Positions 17,658-26,292 of a DNA stretch of 64,000 bases are shown here, piece after piece. How positions within the stretch are numbered: the first letter of the stretch is position 1; each line of letters starts with the position of its first letter. The DNA lies in the NCBI GenBank assembly GCA_030158675.1, contig JAOASL010000003.1:1-64000 (forward strand), written 5' to 3'. Under the pieces are notes generated by a model, which did no database searches, was not told the origin of the DNA, and saw only the letters and a program-made list of their open reading frames with translations. The stretch is from Burkholderiaceae bacterium. GTDB taxonomy: Bacteria; Pseudomonadota; Gammaproteobacteria; Burkholderiales; Burkholderiaceae_D. The position numbers and the translations under genes are program-made.

Positions 17658-18376
17658 ACGGCCTCGACCATTTCCTGTTCGGTATTTACCCGTACATCGC
17701 GCTGTCGGTTTTCCTGCTCGGCAGCCTGATCCGCTTTGATCGCGACCAGTACAGCTGGAAGAGCGATTCGTCGCAACTGCTGCGCGCCGGTCAGCTGCGC
17801 TGGGGCAGCAACCTGTTTCACCTCGGCGTACTGTTCCTGTTCTTTGGCCATAGCGTCGGCATGCTGACGCCGCACTTTCTGTACGAGCGCTTCATATCGG
17901 CCGGTGACAAGCAGCTTATGGCGATGGTGTCTGGCGGCGTGTTCGGCGTACTGGGCTTCATCGGCGTCACGATCCTGCTGCATCGCCGCCTGGTGGATGA
18001 GCGCATCCGCGCCACCTCGAAGACCACGGACATCGTGCTGCTGGCGCTGCTGTGGCTGCAGTTCGCGCTTGGCCTCGGCACCATTCCGTTGTCTGCACAA
18101 CATCTGGACGGCGGCATGATGCTGAAGCTGGCCGAGTGGGCGCAGCGCATCGTCACCTTCCGGGGCGGTGCGGTGGAATTACTGGAAGAAGCCAGCTGGG
18201 TGTTCAAGACCCACATGTTCCTCGGCATGAGCATCTTCTTCATTTTTCCGTTCACCCGTCTGGTGCATGTGTGGAGCGGCTTCGGCACGCTGGCCTATGT
18301 GGTTCGTCCGTACCAGCTGGTGCGCAGCCGTCGCCTCGGCATGAGCCCGCGCGCGTCGGCCAGCCGTCGCGGCTGA
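17654..18376 (+). CDS. narI: respiratory nitrate reductase gamma subunit NarI
   Basis: 240 residues with five membrane helices. Heme-b ligand histidines lie in NLFHLGVLFLFFGHSVGML (TM2) and in HMFLGMSIFFIFPFTRLVHV (TM5). It oxidises quinol on the periplasmic side and passes electrons to NarH. The 4-base overlap with narJ (ATGA) and an upstream GGGAG show coupled translation. The Arg/Ser-rich tail after TM5 is typical. It is followed after 23 bases by the prolyl isomerase gene. Confidence 0.97.
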   Translation: MNGLDHFLFGIYPYIALSVFLLGSLIRFDRDQYSWKSDSSQLLRAGQLRWGSNLFHLGVLFLFFGHSVGMLTPHFLYERFISAGDKQLMAMVSGGVFGVLGFIGVTILLHRRLVDERIRATSKTTDIVLLALLWLQFALGLGTIPLSAQHLDGGMMLKLAEWAQRIVTFRGGAVELLEEASWVFKTHMFLGMSIFFIFPFTRLVHVWSGFGTLAYVVRPYQLVRSRRLGMSPRASASRRG

Positions 18377-18399
18377 ATCTATCTGACCAGGAGAAAAGC

Positions 18400-19263
18400 A
18401 TGAACACGACTGAAACCGGTTGCGGCGGTGGCTGCACGTGCGGCAGCGCTGCCAGTCAGGCAAGGACCGCACCGGTCGCGCAAGCGCTGGCTGCACCTGT
18501 GCCGACCATTAACGGCATCGCACTGCACGCCGAAGGTGCATTTCACGATAACGAGGCATTGCATGAGCTGGCCTGTGCCGAGCTGCTGCGCCAGCGCGCA
18601 GTCGAGCTGGGCTACCTGCCGGTGATGGATGCCACGATTGCGCCGGAGCTGGACGAAGCTGCGAAGCAATCGATTGATGCGATGCTGGACGCTGAGGTGC
18701 CGGCGAAGGATCCGACCGGGGATGAATGCCGCCGTCATTACGATGCGAACCTGGCGCAGTTTCGCGTCGGCCAGTCGCTGAAGGTGCGGCATATCCTGTT
18801 TGCGGTCACTTCCGGCGTCGATGTGCAAAAGTTGATCCGGCGCGCCGAGGATGCGCTGCTGGCGCTGTCGGCAAAGGCTGTGCCTGCCGACCGTTTCGCG
18901 CAGCTGGCGGCCGAGCTGTCGAACTGTCCGTCGGGCGCCCACGGTGGCGAGCTGGGCTGGATCACGCCGCAGGATCTGTCGCCGGAACTGGCAAAGGAAT
19001 TGTTTTTCAAGCCCGAGACCGGCATGGCCTGCGGTCTGCAGACGCGGCTGATTCACAGCCGGTTCGGGCTGCACATCATTGACGTGACCGCGCAGCAGCC
19101 GGGGCGCCTGCCGGCACTCGACGAGGTAAGCGAGCAGATCGCCCGCCGCCTCACGCTGCGCTCGCGCGCAACCGCGCTCGGGCAGTACATGCGTCTGCTG
19201 GCCGGTGCGGCCGACGTGGCAGGCATTGAACTTGCGTCTGAGGCTTCGCTCTTGGTTCAGTAA
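18400..19263 (+). CDS. parvulin-type peptidyl-prolyl isomerase of the nar operon
   Basis: 287 residues from ATG 18400, preceded by CAGGAGA. The first 20 residues hold CGGGCTCGSAAS, a Cys/Gly motif unusual for a prolyl isomerase. A helical N-domain (about 45-115) is followed by a PpiC/parvulin domain (about 120-235) with LKVRHILFAV, FAQLAAELSNCPSGAHGG, ELGWITPQDL and TRFGLHIIDV-like IHSRFGLHIIDV. There is no signal peptide, so it should act in the cytoplasm, like NifM, which matures nitrogenase iron protein. A parvulin gene directly after narI is a recurring arrangement in betaproteobacteria, so a role in nitrate reductase maturation is plausible but inferred. Confidence 0.85.
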   Translation: MNTTETGCGGGCTCGSAASQARTAPVAQALAAPVPTINGIALHAEGAFHDNEALHELACAELLRQRAVELGYLPVMDATIAPELDEAAKQSIDAMLDAEVPAKDPTGDECRRHYDANLAQFRVGQSLKVRHILFAVTSGVDVQKLIRRAEDALLALSAKAVPADRFAQLAAELSNCPSGAHGGELGWITPQDLSPELAKELFFKPETGMACGLQTRLIHSRFGLHIIDVTAQQPGRLPALDEVSEQIARRLTLRSRATALGQYMRLLAGAADVAGIELASEASLLVQ

Positions 19264-19276
19264 AGGAAATCGTGCA

Positions 19277-19447
19277 ATGCAGCGCGACCGAGTGACCGTT
19301 GTGCTCAAGCCGCAGGAGATCTGCACCGATGTCCTTGGCAATAACTATTCGCCGCGCGTTGCACGCGCGACGACCCGCAAGCATGGCTGCGGCCATTGCA
19401 CGCATTCCTGCTCCCGGCGCTCGCGCCTGAACGGCTGTCCGCGATGA
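19277..19447 (+). CDS. small basic Cys/His-rich protein coupled to carbonic anhydrase
   Basis: 56 residues (MQRDRVTVVLKPQEICTDVL, then a C-terminal HGCGHCTHSCSRRSRLNGC). The ATG follows AAGGAA by eight bases, 13 bases after the prolyl isomerase stop. Its TGA overlaps the ATG of the carbonic anhydrase gene as ATGA, the same coupling seen at narJ/narI and at the carbonic anhydrase/porin junction. The clustered CGHC-x3-C pattern could bind zinc or a metal cluster. I recognise no family. It might instead be only a translated leader that couples the carbonic anhydrase to the operon. Confidence 0.55.
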   Translation: MQRDRVTVVLKPQEICTDVLGNNYSPRVARATTRKHGCGHCTHSCSRRSRLNGCPR

Positions 19448-20136
19448 GCCCGCATATCTCCGACCACAACGACGGCCTGCTGCAGCGGCTGCAGCAGTTC
19501 CATGCCGATTATTTTCCGCTGCACCAGCAGCGTTTTCAGGATCTGGTGGCCGAGGGGCAGCATCCGAAGACCCTGTTCATCGGCTGCTCCGATTCACGCA
19601 TCGTTCCCTATCTGCTGACCGGCACCGGTCCGGGCGAATTGTTCATCGTCAGGAACGTCGGCGCGCTGGTGCCGCCCTACGATGGCTCGCACGGCCTGCA
19701 CGGCACCACCGCGGGTATCGAGTTCGCGGTGCTGCAGCTGAAGGTCAGGCAGATCATTGTCTGCGGACACAGCCACTGCGGCGCGATCCGCGCGGCGTAC
19801 GAAGGCGTGCCGGACGAGGCGAAGGCGCTGCAGAGCTGGCTGACGCTGATCGACGAAGCACTGCTGCCGGTACAGCCTTGCGCGGAGGCGCTGCTGCGTA
19901 CCGAGCAGCGTTCCATCGTGCTGCAGCTCGAGCGGCTGATGGATTACCCGATGGTCGGGCGCGCAGTGGCGGCGGGTGAGCTGACGCTGCACGGCTGGCA
20001 TTACGTGATCGAGGACGGCGATGTGCATGTATTCGACGCCCGGCGCGGCGAATTCATTCCGGCCTCGGTTGCAACCCATATCGGCGCCGGCCCGTACGGC
20101 GGCATCATCCAACACCACCTACAGGAAAAATCATGA
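19444..20136 (+). CDS. beta-class carbonic anhydrase
   Basis: 230 residues from ATG 19444, chosen over a TTG 48 bases earlier because of the ATGA overlap with the preceding small ORF. Zinc ligands and catalytic pair are evident: IGCSDSRIVP (Cys and the Asp-Arg dyad) and IIVCGHSHCGA (His and Cys). ELFIVRNVGALV is the usual beta-CA segment. It interconverts CO2 and bicarbonate in the cytoplasm. Placement inside the nar transcription unit is unusual; it may supply bicarbonate or buffer pH during anaerobic growth (inference). No signal peptide is visible. Confidence 0.93.
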   Translation: MSPHISDHNDGLLQRLQQFHADYFPLHQQRFQDLVAEGQHPKTLFIGCSDSRIVPYLLTGTGPGELFIVRNVGALVPPYDGSHGLHGTTAGIEFAVLQLKVRQIIVCGHSHCGAIRAAYEGVPDEAKALQSWLTLIDEALLPVQPCAEALLRTEQRSIVLQLERLMDYPMVGRAVAAGELTLHGWHYVIEDGDVHVFDARRGEFIPASVATHIGAGPYGGIIQHHLQEKS

Positions 20137-21404
20137 AACTCACTGTCATTGCCGCCGCCTGCCTCTGCGCTGCGGCCACCAGCGGCGTCCATGCGGCCGA
20201 GCCTGCGGCGGTCGCGCCGGGCTCGCTGGCCGAGGCGATTCAGCGGGGACAGCCGCTGTCGAGCCTGCGACTGCGCGATGAACGCGTCGAGCAGGAAGGC
20301 AAGACCGAAACGGCCAATGCGCTGACAATGCGCACGCTGCTCGGCTGGCAGACGGCGCCATTGCATGGTTTCGCGGTCGGTGCGCAACTGATTAACGTCG
20401 GCGTGTTCGACGATAGCTATGACAATGGCGACAAGGGCGTGGTCCAGCCCGGCCGCTCGACGTTTCCGCGCGTCGCCGATCCCGACTACACCGGTATTAA
20501 TCAGTTGTATATCGACTGGACCGGCCTGACCGATACGCGCTTCCGGCTCGGACGGCAGTCGGTCAAGCTCGATAACGTGCGCTTCGTCGGCAACGTCGAG
20601 TTCCGCCAGATGATGCAGGTGTATGACGGTGTGTCCGTCGAGACCAAGGCGCTGCTGCCGCAGACCACTTTGTATGCAGCGCATTTCGACAGGGTGGTGC
20701 AAGTCTCGACGCTGATGCAGGACACCGGTATCAACCTGCTGAACCTGCGCCATGCGCTGTCGCCGACCGAAAACCTGACCGGCTATGGCTACTTCGTCGG
20801 CTGGGACCGCGCCAGCCTGCAGACGACTTCGACGCGCACGCTTGGCGTACGACTCGATGGCGCGCGACCGCTGTCGGCCGACTGGAAGCTGCTCTATACG
20901 GCCGAGTATGCGAAGCAGGATCCGTATCAGGCCGGCGCAGCCAGCATCGACAGCCACTACGGGCGACTGGGTGGCGGCGCGCAGCGAGGCAACTGGTTCG
21001 CGCGCATCGACTACGAGGTCCTGTCGAGCAATCACGGGCAGTCGGCATTCCAGACACCGCTTGGCACGAACCATTTGTTCCAGGGCTGGGTCGACAAATT
21101 CCTGGTCACACCGAAGGCCGGCATACGCGATACCTTCGTGACTGCCGGAGGCAAGGTCGGTCCGGTCATGCTGCAGACCGAATACCACTGGTTTGATTCC
21201 GATGTGCGCTTCGCGTCGGGCGCGGGCACCGGATCGCGCTACGGCACGGAGTGGGATGTGTCGGCCACCTACCCGGTGCGCAAGGATCTGGTCGCCAGGA
21301 TCGAGTACGGCAGCTTCCGTGAGAAGGATCCGTACACGGCTACCGCGACCTCGCGCGTGCGCGACACCGAAAAACTGTGGGTGACGGCGATGTACAGCTT
21401 CTGA
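20133..21404 (+). CDS. outer-membrane beta-barrel porin (alginate-export-like)
   Basis: 423 residues. The first 21 form a signal peptide (MKLTVIAAACLCAAATSGVHA with cleavage at AxA). The rest has alternating beta-strand segments rich in Tyr/Trp/Gly and ends in the C-terminal aromatic MYSF, the barrel-assembly signal. RLGRQSVKLDNVRFVGNVEF and GYFVGWDRAS match the pattern of alginate-export-type barrels (PF13372-like). The substrate is unknown. Start overlaps the carbonic anhydrase stop in ATGA with AGGAAAA upstream, so it is co-translated and may serve entry of nitrate or exit of nitrite (inference). Confidence 0.8.
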   Translation: MKLTVIAAACLCAAATSGVHAAEPAAVAPGSLAEAIQRGQPLSSLRLRDERVEQEGKTETANALTMRTLLGWQTAPLHGFAVGAQLINVGVFDDSYDNGDKGVVQPGRSTFPRVADPDYTGINQLYIDWTGLTDTRFRLGRQSVKLDNVRFVGNVEFRQMMQVYDGVSVETKALLPQTTLYAAHFDRVVQVSTLMQDTGINLLNLRHALSPTENLTGYGYFVGWDRASLQTTSTRTLGVRLDGARPLSADWKLLYTAEYAKQDPYQAGAASIDSHYGRLGGGAQRGNWFARIDYEVLSSNHGQSAFQTPLGTNHLFQGWVDKFLVTPKAGIRDTFVTAGGKVGPVMLQTEYHWFDSDVRFASGAGTGSRYGTEWDVSATYPVRKDLVARIEYGSFREKDPYTATATSRVRDTEKLWVTAMYSF

Positions 21405-21428
21405 CCGGGCTCGGATCACGGCCGGAGC

Positions 21429-21475
21429 CGGCAGCCGGCACTCTGTCGGCTGCCGTCTGGCCGTTTCCTTTTGCA
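21429..21475 (+). terminator. probable end of the nar-carbonic anhydrase-porin operon
   Basis: CGGCAGCCG-GCACTCTGT-CGGCTGCCG (21429-21455) is a perfect 9-bp GC-rich stem 25 bases after the porin stop. It is followed, after TCTGGCCG, by TTTCCTTTT. The T-tract is displaced, so termination may be partial. Confidence 0.5.
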
Positions 21476-21554
21476 ATCAGATACTTGGCGTGCGTGTTCG
21501 GACGGCGCGGGGACATCGGGGTGGTATACTCACGCGCTAAACCAAATCGACCGA

Positions 21555-23033
21555 ATGTCAGATATCAATCCTTCCCAAAATGCCCCTGAGGCCACGCCCG
21601 TCACGCCACTCCGCTTCGATGATTTCGGCCTGGCACCGCCCATCCTGAAGGCCCTGGCCGACCAGGGCTACCAGCATCCGACGCCGATTCAGGCGCAGGC
21701 CATTCCTATCGTCCTGCAAGGGCGCGATGTGATGGGTGCAGCGCAGACGGGTACCGGCAAGACGGCCGGCTTCTCATTGCCAATCATCCAGATGTTGCTG
21801 GCGCATGCGAGCACCAGCGCATCGCCGGCACGGCATCCGGTGCGCGCGCTGATTCTGACGCCGACCCGCGAGTTGGCTGACCAGGTCGCCGACAACGTGA
21901 AGGCCTATTCGCGCCACACGCCGTTGCGTGCGACCGTGGTATTTGGCGGCATCGACATGGCACCGCAGACCGCGGCGCTGCGCGCTGGCGTCGAAATTCT
22001 GATCGCAACACCGGGCCGACTGCTTGACCATGTGCAGCAGAAGACGCTGAACCTGTCGCAGACGCAGATCTTCGTGATGGACGAAGCCGATCGCATGCTT
22101 GACATGGGCTTTTTGCCCGACTTGCAGCGCATCATCAACCTGCTGCCGAAGCAGCGACAGAACCTGATGTTCTCCGCGACGTTCTCGCCAGAGATCAGGA
22201 AGCTGGCCGGCAGCTTCCTCAACGCCCCCGTGCTGATCGAGGTGGCGCGCAGCAATGCGACTGCCGACCGCGTCACGCAGATCGTCTACAAAGTTGACGA
22301 AGAGGCCAAGCGTGAAGCGGTGGTGCATCTGCTGCGCCAGCGCGACATCAAGCAGGTGATCGTATTTTCCAACACCAAGATCGGCGCATCGCGCTTGTCG
22401 CGTGAGCTGGAGCAGCAGGGCATACGCGCGTCGGCGATCCATGGCGACAAGACCCAGGGCGAGCGCATGGCGGCGCTCGATGCATTCAAGACGGGTGGCC
22501 TCGATGTGCTGGTGGCGACCGATGTGGCGGCGCGCGGCCTCGACATTGCCGAGCTGCCCTGCGTGATCAACTACGACCTGCCTTACAACGCGGAAGATTA
22601 TGTGCACCGGATCGGCCGTACCGGTCGTGCCGGAGCGTCCGGCGATGCGCTGTCCTTGTACTCGGACAAGGATGCCCGGCTGCTGCTCGACATCGAAAAG
22701 CTGATCAAGCAGAAGCTGACACCGGTACCGATGGAAGATTTTCGGCCGCGCGGCGCCCGCAGTGGCGGCGAACGCGGAGATCGCCCTGAACGTGGCGGCT
22801 CGGAACGTGGTGAGCAGCGTGCAGAGCGTGGCGAGCGCGAAGAGCGGCGACCCGTCGATCGTCCGCAACGCAGCGCACCGCTGCCGCGTCGCGATAAGGT
22901 CGATCCGTGGTTCCTGAAGCCGTATGAGCCGGCTGTGCCGGTTGAGCCCACGGCTGAGCCAGCTGCGGATCAACGTGGCACCCGGCCAGCCCAAAAGCGT
23001 GCTGCGCTGCTGGGCGGTGGCCCGAGAGACTGA
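21555..23033 (+). CDS. rhlE: DEAD-box ATP-dependent RNA helicase, RhlE-like
   Basis: 492 residues from ATG 21555; a -10-like TATACT lies at 21525. All helicase motifs are present: Q motif with FDDFGLAPPILKAL and PTPIQAQAIP, motif I AQTGTGKTAG, motif Ia PTRELADQV, motif II MDEADRMLDMGF, motif III SATFS, and in domain 2 VATDVAARGLDI and YVHRIGRTGRAG. After about residue 400 the tail is an Arg/Gly/Glu-rich low-complexity region, typical of RhlE proteins in betaproteobacteria. It unwinds structured RNA in ribosome assembly or decay. It stands alone, convergent with gluQ. Confidence 0.93.
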   Translation: MSDINPSQNAPEATPVTPLRFDDFGLAPPILKALADQGYQHPTPIQAQAIPIVLQGRDVMGAAQTGTGKTAGFSLPIIQMLLAHASTSASPARHPVRALILTPTRELADQVADNVKAYSRHTPLRATVVFGGIDMAPQTAALRAGVEILIATPGRLLDHVQQKTLNLSQTQIFVMDEADRMLDMGFLPDLQRIINLLPKQRQNLMFSATFSPEIRKLAGSFLNAPVLIEVARSNATADRVTQIVYKVDEEAKREAVVHLLRQRDIKQVIVFSNTKIGASRLSRELEQQGIRASAIHGDKTQGERMAALDAFKTGGLDVLVATDVAARGLDIAELPCVINYDLPYNAEDYVHRIGRTGRAGASGDALSLYSDKDARLLLDIEKLIKQKLTPVPMEDFRPRGARSGGERGDRPERGGSERGEQRAERGEREERRPVDRPQRSAPLPRRDKVDPWFLKPYEPAVPVEPTAEPAADQRGTRPAQKRAALLGGGPRD

Positions 23034-23038
23034 ATCCG

Positions 23039-23060
23039 GCCGCCGGTCTTCCCCGGCGGC
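23039..23060. terminator. hairpin between convergent rhlE and gluQ
   Basis: GCCGCCGG-TCTTCC-CCGGCGGC is a perfect 8-bp stem exactly between the two convergent stop codons. There is no T-run on either side, so it may stabilise both mRNA 3' ends rather than terminate on its own. Confidence 0.4.
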
Positions 23061-23938
23061 TAGTTCCTCACAAACCGTTGTGCCCACGCTGGCACGGCGG
23101 CTTTCCAGAATGCCTCCAGTGAGTGCGTGGCTGGCGTCAGCGCCAGCCCGAGCTGTCTGGCGGCACGCATCAGCTCACTGACCGGATCGCTGCGGTCCAG
23201 CGCAATGGCTCCGGTCTGCTTCGATAATTTTTCCCCGCGTTCATTGGTCACCACCGGCACGTGCAGATAGCGGGGCATTGGCGCGCCGAGCAATCGCTGC
23301 AGGCAGATCTGGCGTGCGGTCGATTCCAGCAGGTCGGCACCGCGGACGACATCCGTGACCTGCTGCTGTGCATCATCGACCACGACGGCGATCTGGTAAG
23401 CCCAGAAGCCATCGGCGCGCCGGAGCACGAAATCACCGACCGTATCCGCCAGATTTTCCGTCTGCGTGCCCTGCCAGCGATCTTCAAAGCGGATCGTGGC
23501 GTCCGGGTCGTCGCGCTCCGGGACCCGCAGGCGCCACGTGCGCGTCTGCCGGCCCGGCGCGAGGCCGTGCCGGCAGGTGCCGGGGTAGATCGCCGCGCCG
23601 TCCGGTGCGAGCGCGACGCGCGAATCGGTGATCTCCTTGCGGCTGCACCCGCATGCAAACACCCAGCTGCCAAGCGTCGCGAATGCCGCTTCATACAGCG
23701 CCTTGCGCCGGCTCTGCCAGACAATTTCTCCGTCGGATTGCATGCCCAATGCCGCCAGCGTGTCGATGATGTCCTGCGCGGCGCCGGCCACCGTGCGCGT
23801 TTCGTCGATATCTTCGATGCGCAGCAGCCAGCGCCCGCCATGCGCGCGTGCGTCCAGGTAACTGGCGAGGGCAGCGAGCAGCGATCCGGCATGCAGCGGG
23901 CCTGTCGGGGAGGGGGCGAAGCGACCGGTATAGTGCAT
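23060..23938 (-). CDS. gluQ: glutamyl-Q tRNA(Asp) synthetase
   Basis: 292 residues, far shorter than GltX because the anticodon-binding domain is missing. The catalytic core has [19 protein letters not shown] (HIGH-type), RIEDIDETR, zinc-type cysteines FACGCSRKE and YPGTCRHG, and [10 protein letters not shown] (KMSKS-type). The family attaches glutamate to the queuosine at position 34 of tRNA-Asp. It is divergent from the doxX gene with about 170 bases between. Confidence 0.93.
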   Translation of the reverse strand: MHYTGRFAPSPTGPLHAGSLLAALASYLDARAHGGRWLLRIEDIDETRTVAGAAQDIIDTLAALGMQSDGEIVWQSRRKALYEAAFATLGSWVFACGCSRKEITDSRVALAPDGAAIYPGTCRHGLAPGRQTRTWRLRVPERDDPDATIRFEDRWQGTQTENLADTVGDFVLRRADGFWAYQIAVVVDDAQQQVTDVVRGADLLESTARQICLQRLLGAPMPRYLHVPVVTNERGEKLSKQTGAIALDRSDPVSELMRAARQLGLALTPATHSLEAFWKAAVPAWAQRFVRN

Positions 23939-24107
23939 TAAAGATGAGGTGATTCGACAACAAGCTTGAGATTATCGGCGGTTTTGGCTTGCGTTATCAG
24001 CCTATAGTCTGTTGTGCAGTTTTCATAAAAACAACGTCCCATGTTGTGTCGACCACGATGGTAGCTTGTCTGCACTATCCGGCATGGGCTCCACACGGAG
24101 GTATGGA

Positions 24108-24542
24108 ATGAATCAAACTCAACAGAATGTCGCGGCGCTCGTCGGCCGTATTCTTGTCGCCGCCGTTTTCGTGCTGTCTGGCATCAATAAAATGGTTGAT
24201 TTTGCGGGCACAACGGCATTGATGAATTCGGTCGGCTTGCCGGTGGCTGAACTGTTATTGGTGATCACGATCCTGATCGAAGTCGGCGCCGGGATGATGC
24301 TGGTGATTGGCTGGCAGACGCGTACTGCCGCGTTGATCCTGCTGCTCTTCATGATTCCGGTCACCATCGTCTTTCACAACCCATGGGCGTCTGCCGAGAG
24401 TGCGGTCGTTCAGCAGCAGATGATTCATTTCCTCAAGAATCTCGCCATCATGGGCGGACTGCTGAATCTGCTGGCCTTCGGTGCCGGCGCCTACAGTGCC
24501 GAGAAGCGCCGCATCACCAACATCGCTGCCCGGCTGGGCTGA
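24108..24542 (+). CDS. DoxX-family membrane protein
   Basis: 144 residues from ATG 24108, with GGAGG at a good distance; the ORF-track start is earlier and lacks support. Four hydrophobic helices are seen (about 10-28, 45-68, 72-95, 108-128), with LVGRILVAAVFVLSGINKM at the start, the DoxX/SURF4-like signature. It is an inner-membrane protein of poorly known function, often linked to redox or thiol stress. The following gene is the peroxide-resistance protein Ohr, which fits that theme. Confidence 0.85.
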   Translation: MNQTQQNVAALVGRILVAAVFVLSGINKMVDFAGTTALMNSVGLPVAELLLVITILIEVGAGMMLVIGWQTRTAALILLLFMIPVTIVFHNPWASAESAVVQQQMIHFLKNLAIMGGLLNLLAFGAGAYSAEKRRITNIAARLG

Positions 24543-24640
24543 CCTGATCCTTTACGGGCAAAAAGTTTAGACTGTGGCGGAATGCCTGCCGCCGAGCGGC
24601 CGGCATTTGCCAATTCACCACAGACTTTCAGGAGGCAGTG

Positions 24641-25069
24641 ATGCCCACGGTACTCGACAAGCTTGTTTACACCGCACATGCGCACACCACAGGTGGCCGT
24701 GACGGACGTTCCTTTACCGAAGACATGCATCTCGATGTCAGGCTCGCCGTGCCGACGGAGATGGGCGGCAATGGCAAAGGCACCAATCCGGAACAGCTGT
24801 TTGCCGCCGGATATTCTGCCTGCTTCATGAGCGCGCTGAAACACGTCGGCAGTCTGAGGAAGTTGAAGCTTCCTGAGGAAGCGAACATCGACGCCTATGT
24901 CGCCATCGGCACGGTTGCCTCAGGCTTTGGTCTGGCGGTGAAGATGATGATTCATTTGCCGGGCCTCGAGCATGACGTGGCGAGAGAGCTGGTGGACGCA
25001 GCGCACCAGATTTGCCCGTATTCCAACGCGACACGCGGCAACATCGTCGTCGATCTGCAGCTGGCTTGA
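24641..25069 (+). CDS. ohr: organic hydroperoxide reductase Ohr (OsmC/Ohr family)
   Basis: 142 residues from ATG 24641 after GGAGG. The two catalytic cysteines lie in AAGYSACFMSAL and HQICPYSNATRGN, and the N-terminal LVYTAHAHTTGGRDG with TNPEQLF fits the Ohr branch rather than OsmC. It reduces organic peroxides in the cytoplasm with lipoyl-dependent recycling (family knowledge). No OhrR gene is nearby. An imperfect inverted repeat (AATGCC...GGCATT, about 24581-24607) lies between doxX and ohr and might be a weak terminator. Confidence 0.92.
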   Translation: MPTVLDKLVYTAHAHTTGGRDGRSFTEDMHLDVRLAVPTEMGGNGKGTNPEQLFAAGYSACFMSALKHVGSLRKLKLPEEANIDAYVAIGTVASGFGLAVKMMIHLPGLEHDVARELVDAAHQICPYSNATRGNIVVDLQLA

Positions 25070-25109
25070 GCGACTGCTGAAACGCGGAGTGCGCTTGCGG
25101 CCGCGCGCC

Positions 25110-26267
25110 TCAGGTGTCGAGCAGCAGTTCGGCCTGTGACGGCGGCCGGCTTTCTGCCGGCACGTTTTTCTGCAGGCTGCCGACGCGCACGCCAAGCAGC
25201 CTCAGTCGCCTGGCCAGAGGGATACGTTTCAGACATTCGCCGGCGGCGCGCCGGATGATGCTTGCGTCGTCGGTCGCTAAGGGCAGAGTCAGGTCGCGGG
25301 TCAATGTGCGGAAGTCGTCGTAGCGCAGCTTGATGCCGATGGTTTTGCCAACGTAGCCCTTGCGCTGCAGGTCGCCGGCGACGCGCTGGCACAGCGAAGT
25401 GAAGATCTCCGATAACTGTGCGCGATCCTGTTTCGCATGCAGATCGCGCTCGAAGGTGGTCTCGCGGCTGATTGATTTCGGTTCCGAGCATGTCACCAGC
25501 GGTCGTTGGTCGATGCCACGTGCGGCGTGATAGAGCCATTCACCGTAATTCCTCCCAAAGTGTTGTAGCAGGAATGTTTGCTCCTGCAGCGCCAGTTCGC
25601 CAATGGTGTGGATGCCCAGCGCACTCAGTTTCTCGCCAGCTTTCGGGCCGATGCCGTTGACCTTGCGTACCGCCATCGGCCAGATCCGCGTCGGCACATC
25701 GTCCATCGTCAGCGCGGCAAGGCCATCTGGTTTTTCCAGTTCCGAGCAGATTTTCGCCAGCAGCTTGTTGGGCGCCACGCCGATCGAGCAGGACAGGCCA
25801 GTCGCATCGCGCACCGCTTGCTTGATGCGTTGCGCGAGCATACGGGTTTCCTGATCAAGGTCGGTCAGGTCGATATAGATCTCGTCGATACCGCGATCTT
25901 CGATGGCGGGCGCAATTGCGCGCACGGCGTTTTTGAACAGGCGCGAATAGTGGCGATAAGCGTCGAAGTCGGCCGGCAGCATCCACGCGTCCGGCGCCAG
26001 CTTTGCGGCCTTCATCATGCCCATCGCGGAGAACACGCCGAGTGCGCGCGCTTCATAGGTGGAGGTGGTGACGACGCCACGGCCGACGTAGTCGCGCAGT
26101 TTTGCAAAGCGGCGGCCGCCGTCGGCGTGCAGCGCGGGCTGGTGCAGCGAGCAGCCGCCGATTACGACCGGCTGGCCGCACAGTTCGGGATAGCGCAGCA
26201 GCTCGACGGAAGCATAGAACGCGTCCATGTCGAGGTGCGCGATCCGGCGCGGTGGCGAGTCGCTCAT
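25110..26267 (-). CDS. dinB: DNA polymerase IV (Y family)
   Basis: 385 residues from ATG 26267 (MSDSPPRRIAHLDMDAFYAS); the longer ORF start would overlap trhO. Palm residues are in HLDMDAFYASVE and GIDEIYIDLTD, where the usual SIDEAYLD has changed but the two acidic catalytic positions remain. GLSCSIGVAPNKLLAKI, the HhH-type KVNGIGPKAGEKLSALGI and a little-finger domain follow. The C-terminal SQAELLLDT could be a beta-clamp-binding peptide. It carries out error-prone translesion synthesis. It is 25 bases after trhO on the same strand. Confidence 0.92.
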   Translation of the reverse strand: MSDSPPRRIAHLDMDAFYASVELLRYPELCGQPVVIGGCSLHQPALHADGGRRFAKLRDYVGRGVVTTSTYEARALGVFSAMGMMKAAKLAPDAWMLPADFDAYRHYSRLFKNAVRAIAPAIEDRGIDEIYIDLTDLDQETRMLAQRIKQAVRDATGLSCSIGVAPNKLLAKICSELEKPDGLAALTMDDVPTRIWPMAVRKVNGIGPKAGEKLSALGIHTIGELALQEQTFLLQHFGRNYGEWLYHAARGIDQRPLVTCSEPKSISRETTFERDLHAKQDRAQLSEIFTSLCQRVAGDLQRKGYVGKTIGIKLRYDDFRTLTRDLTLPLATDDASIIRRAAGECLKRIPLARRLRLLGVRVGSLQKNVPAESRPPSQAELLLDT

Positions 26268-26292
26268 GCGGGACTGCCCGCGTGGCGGGAAA

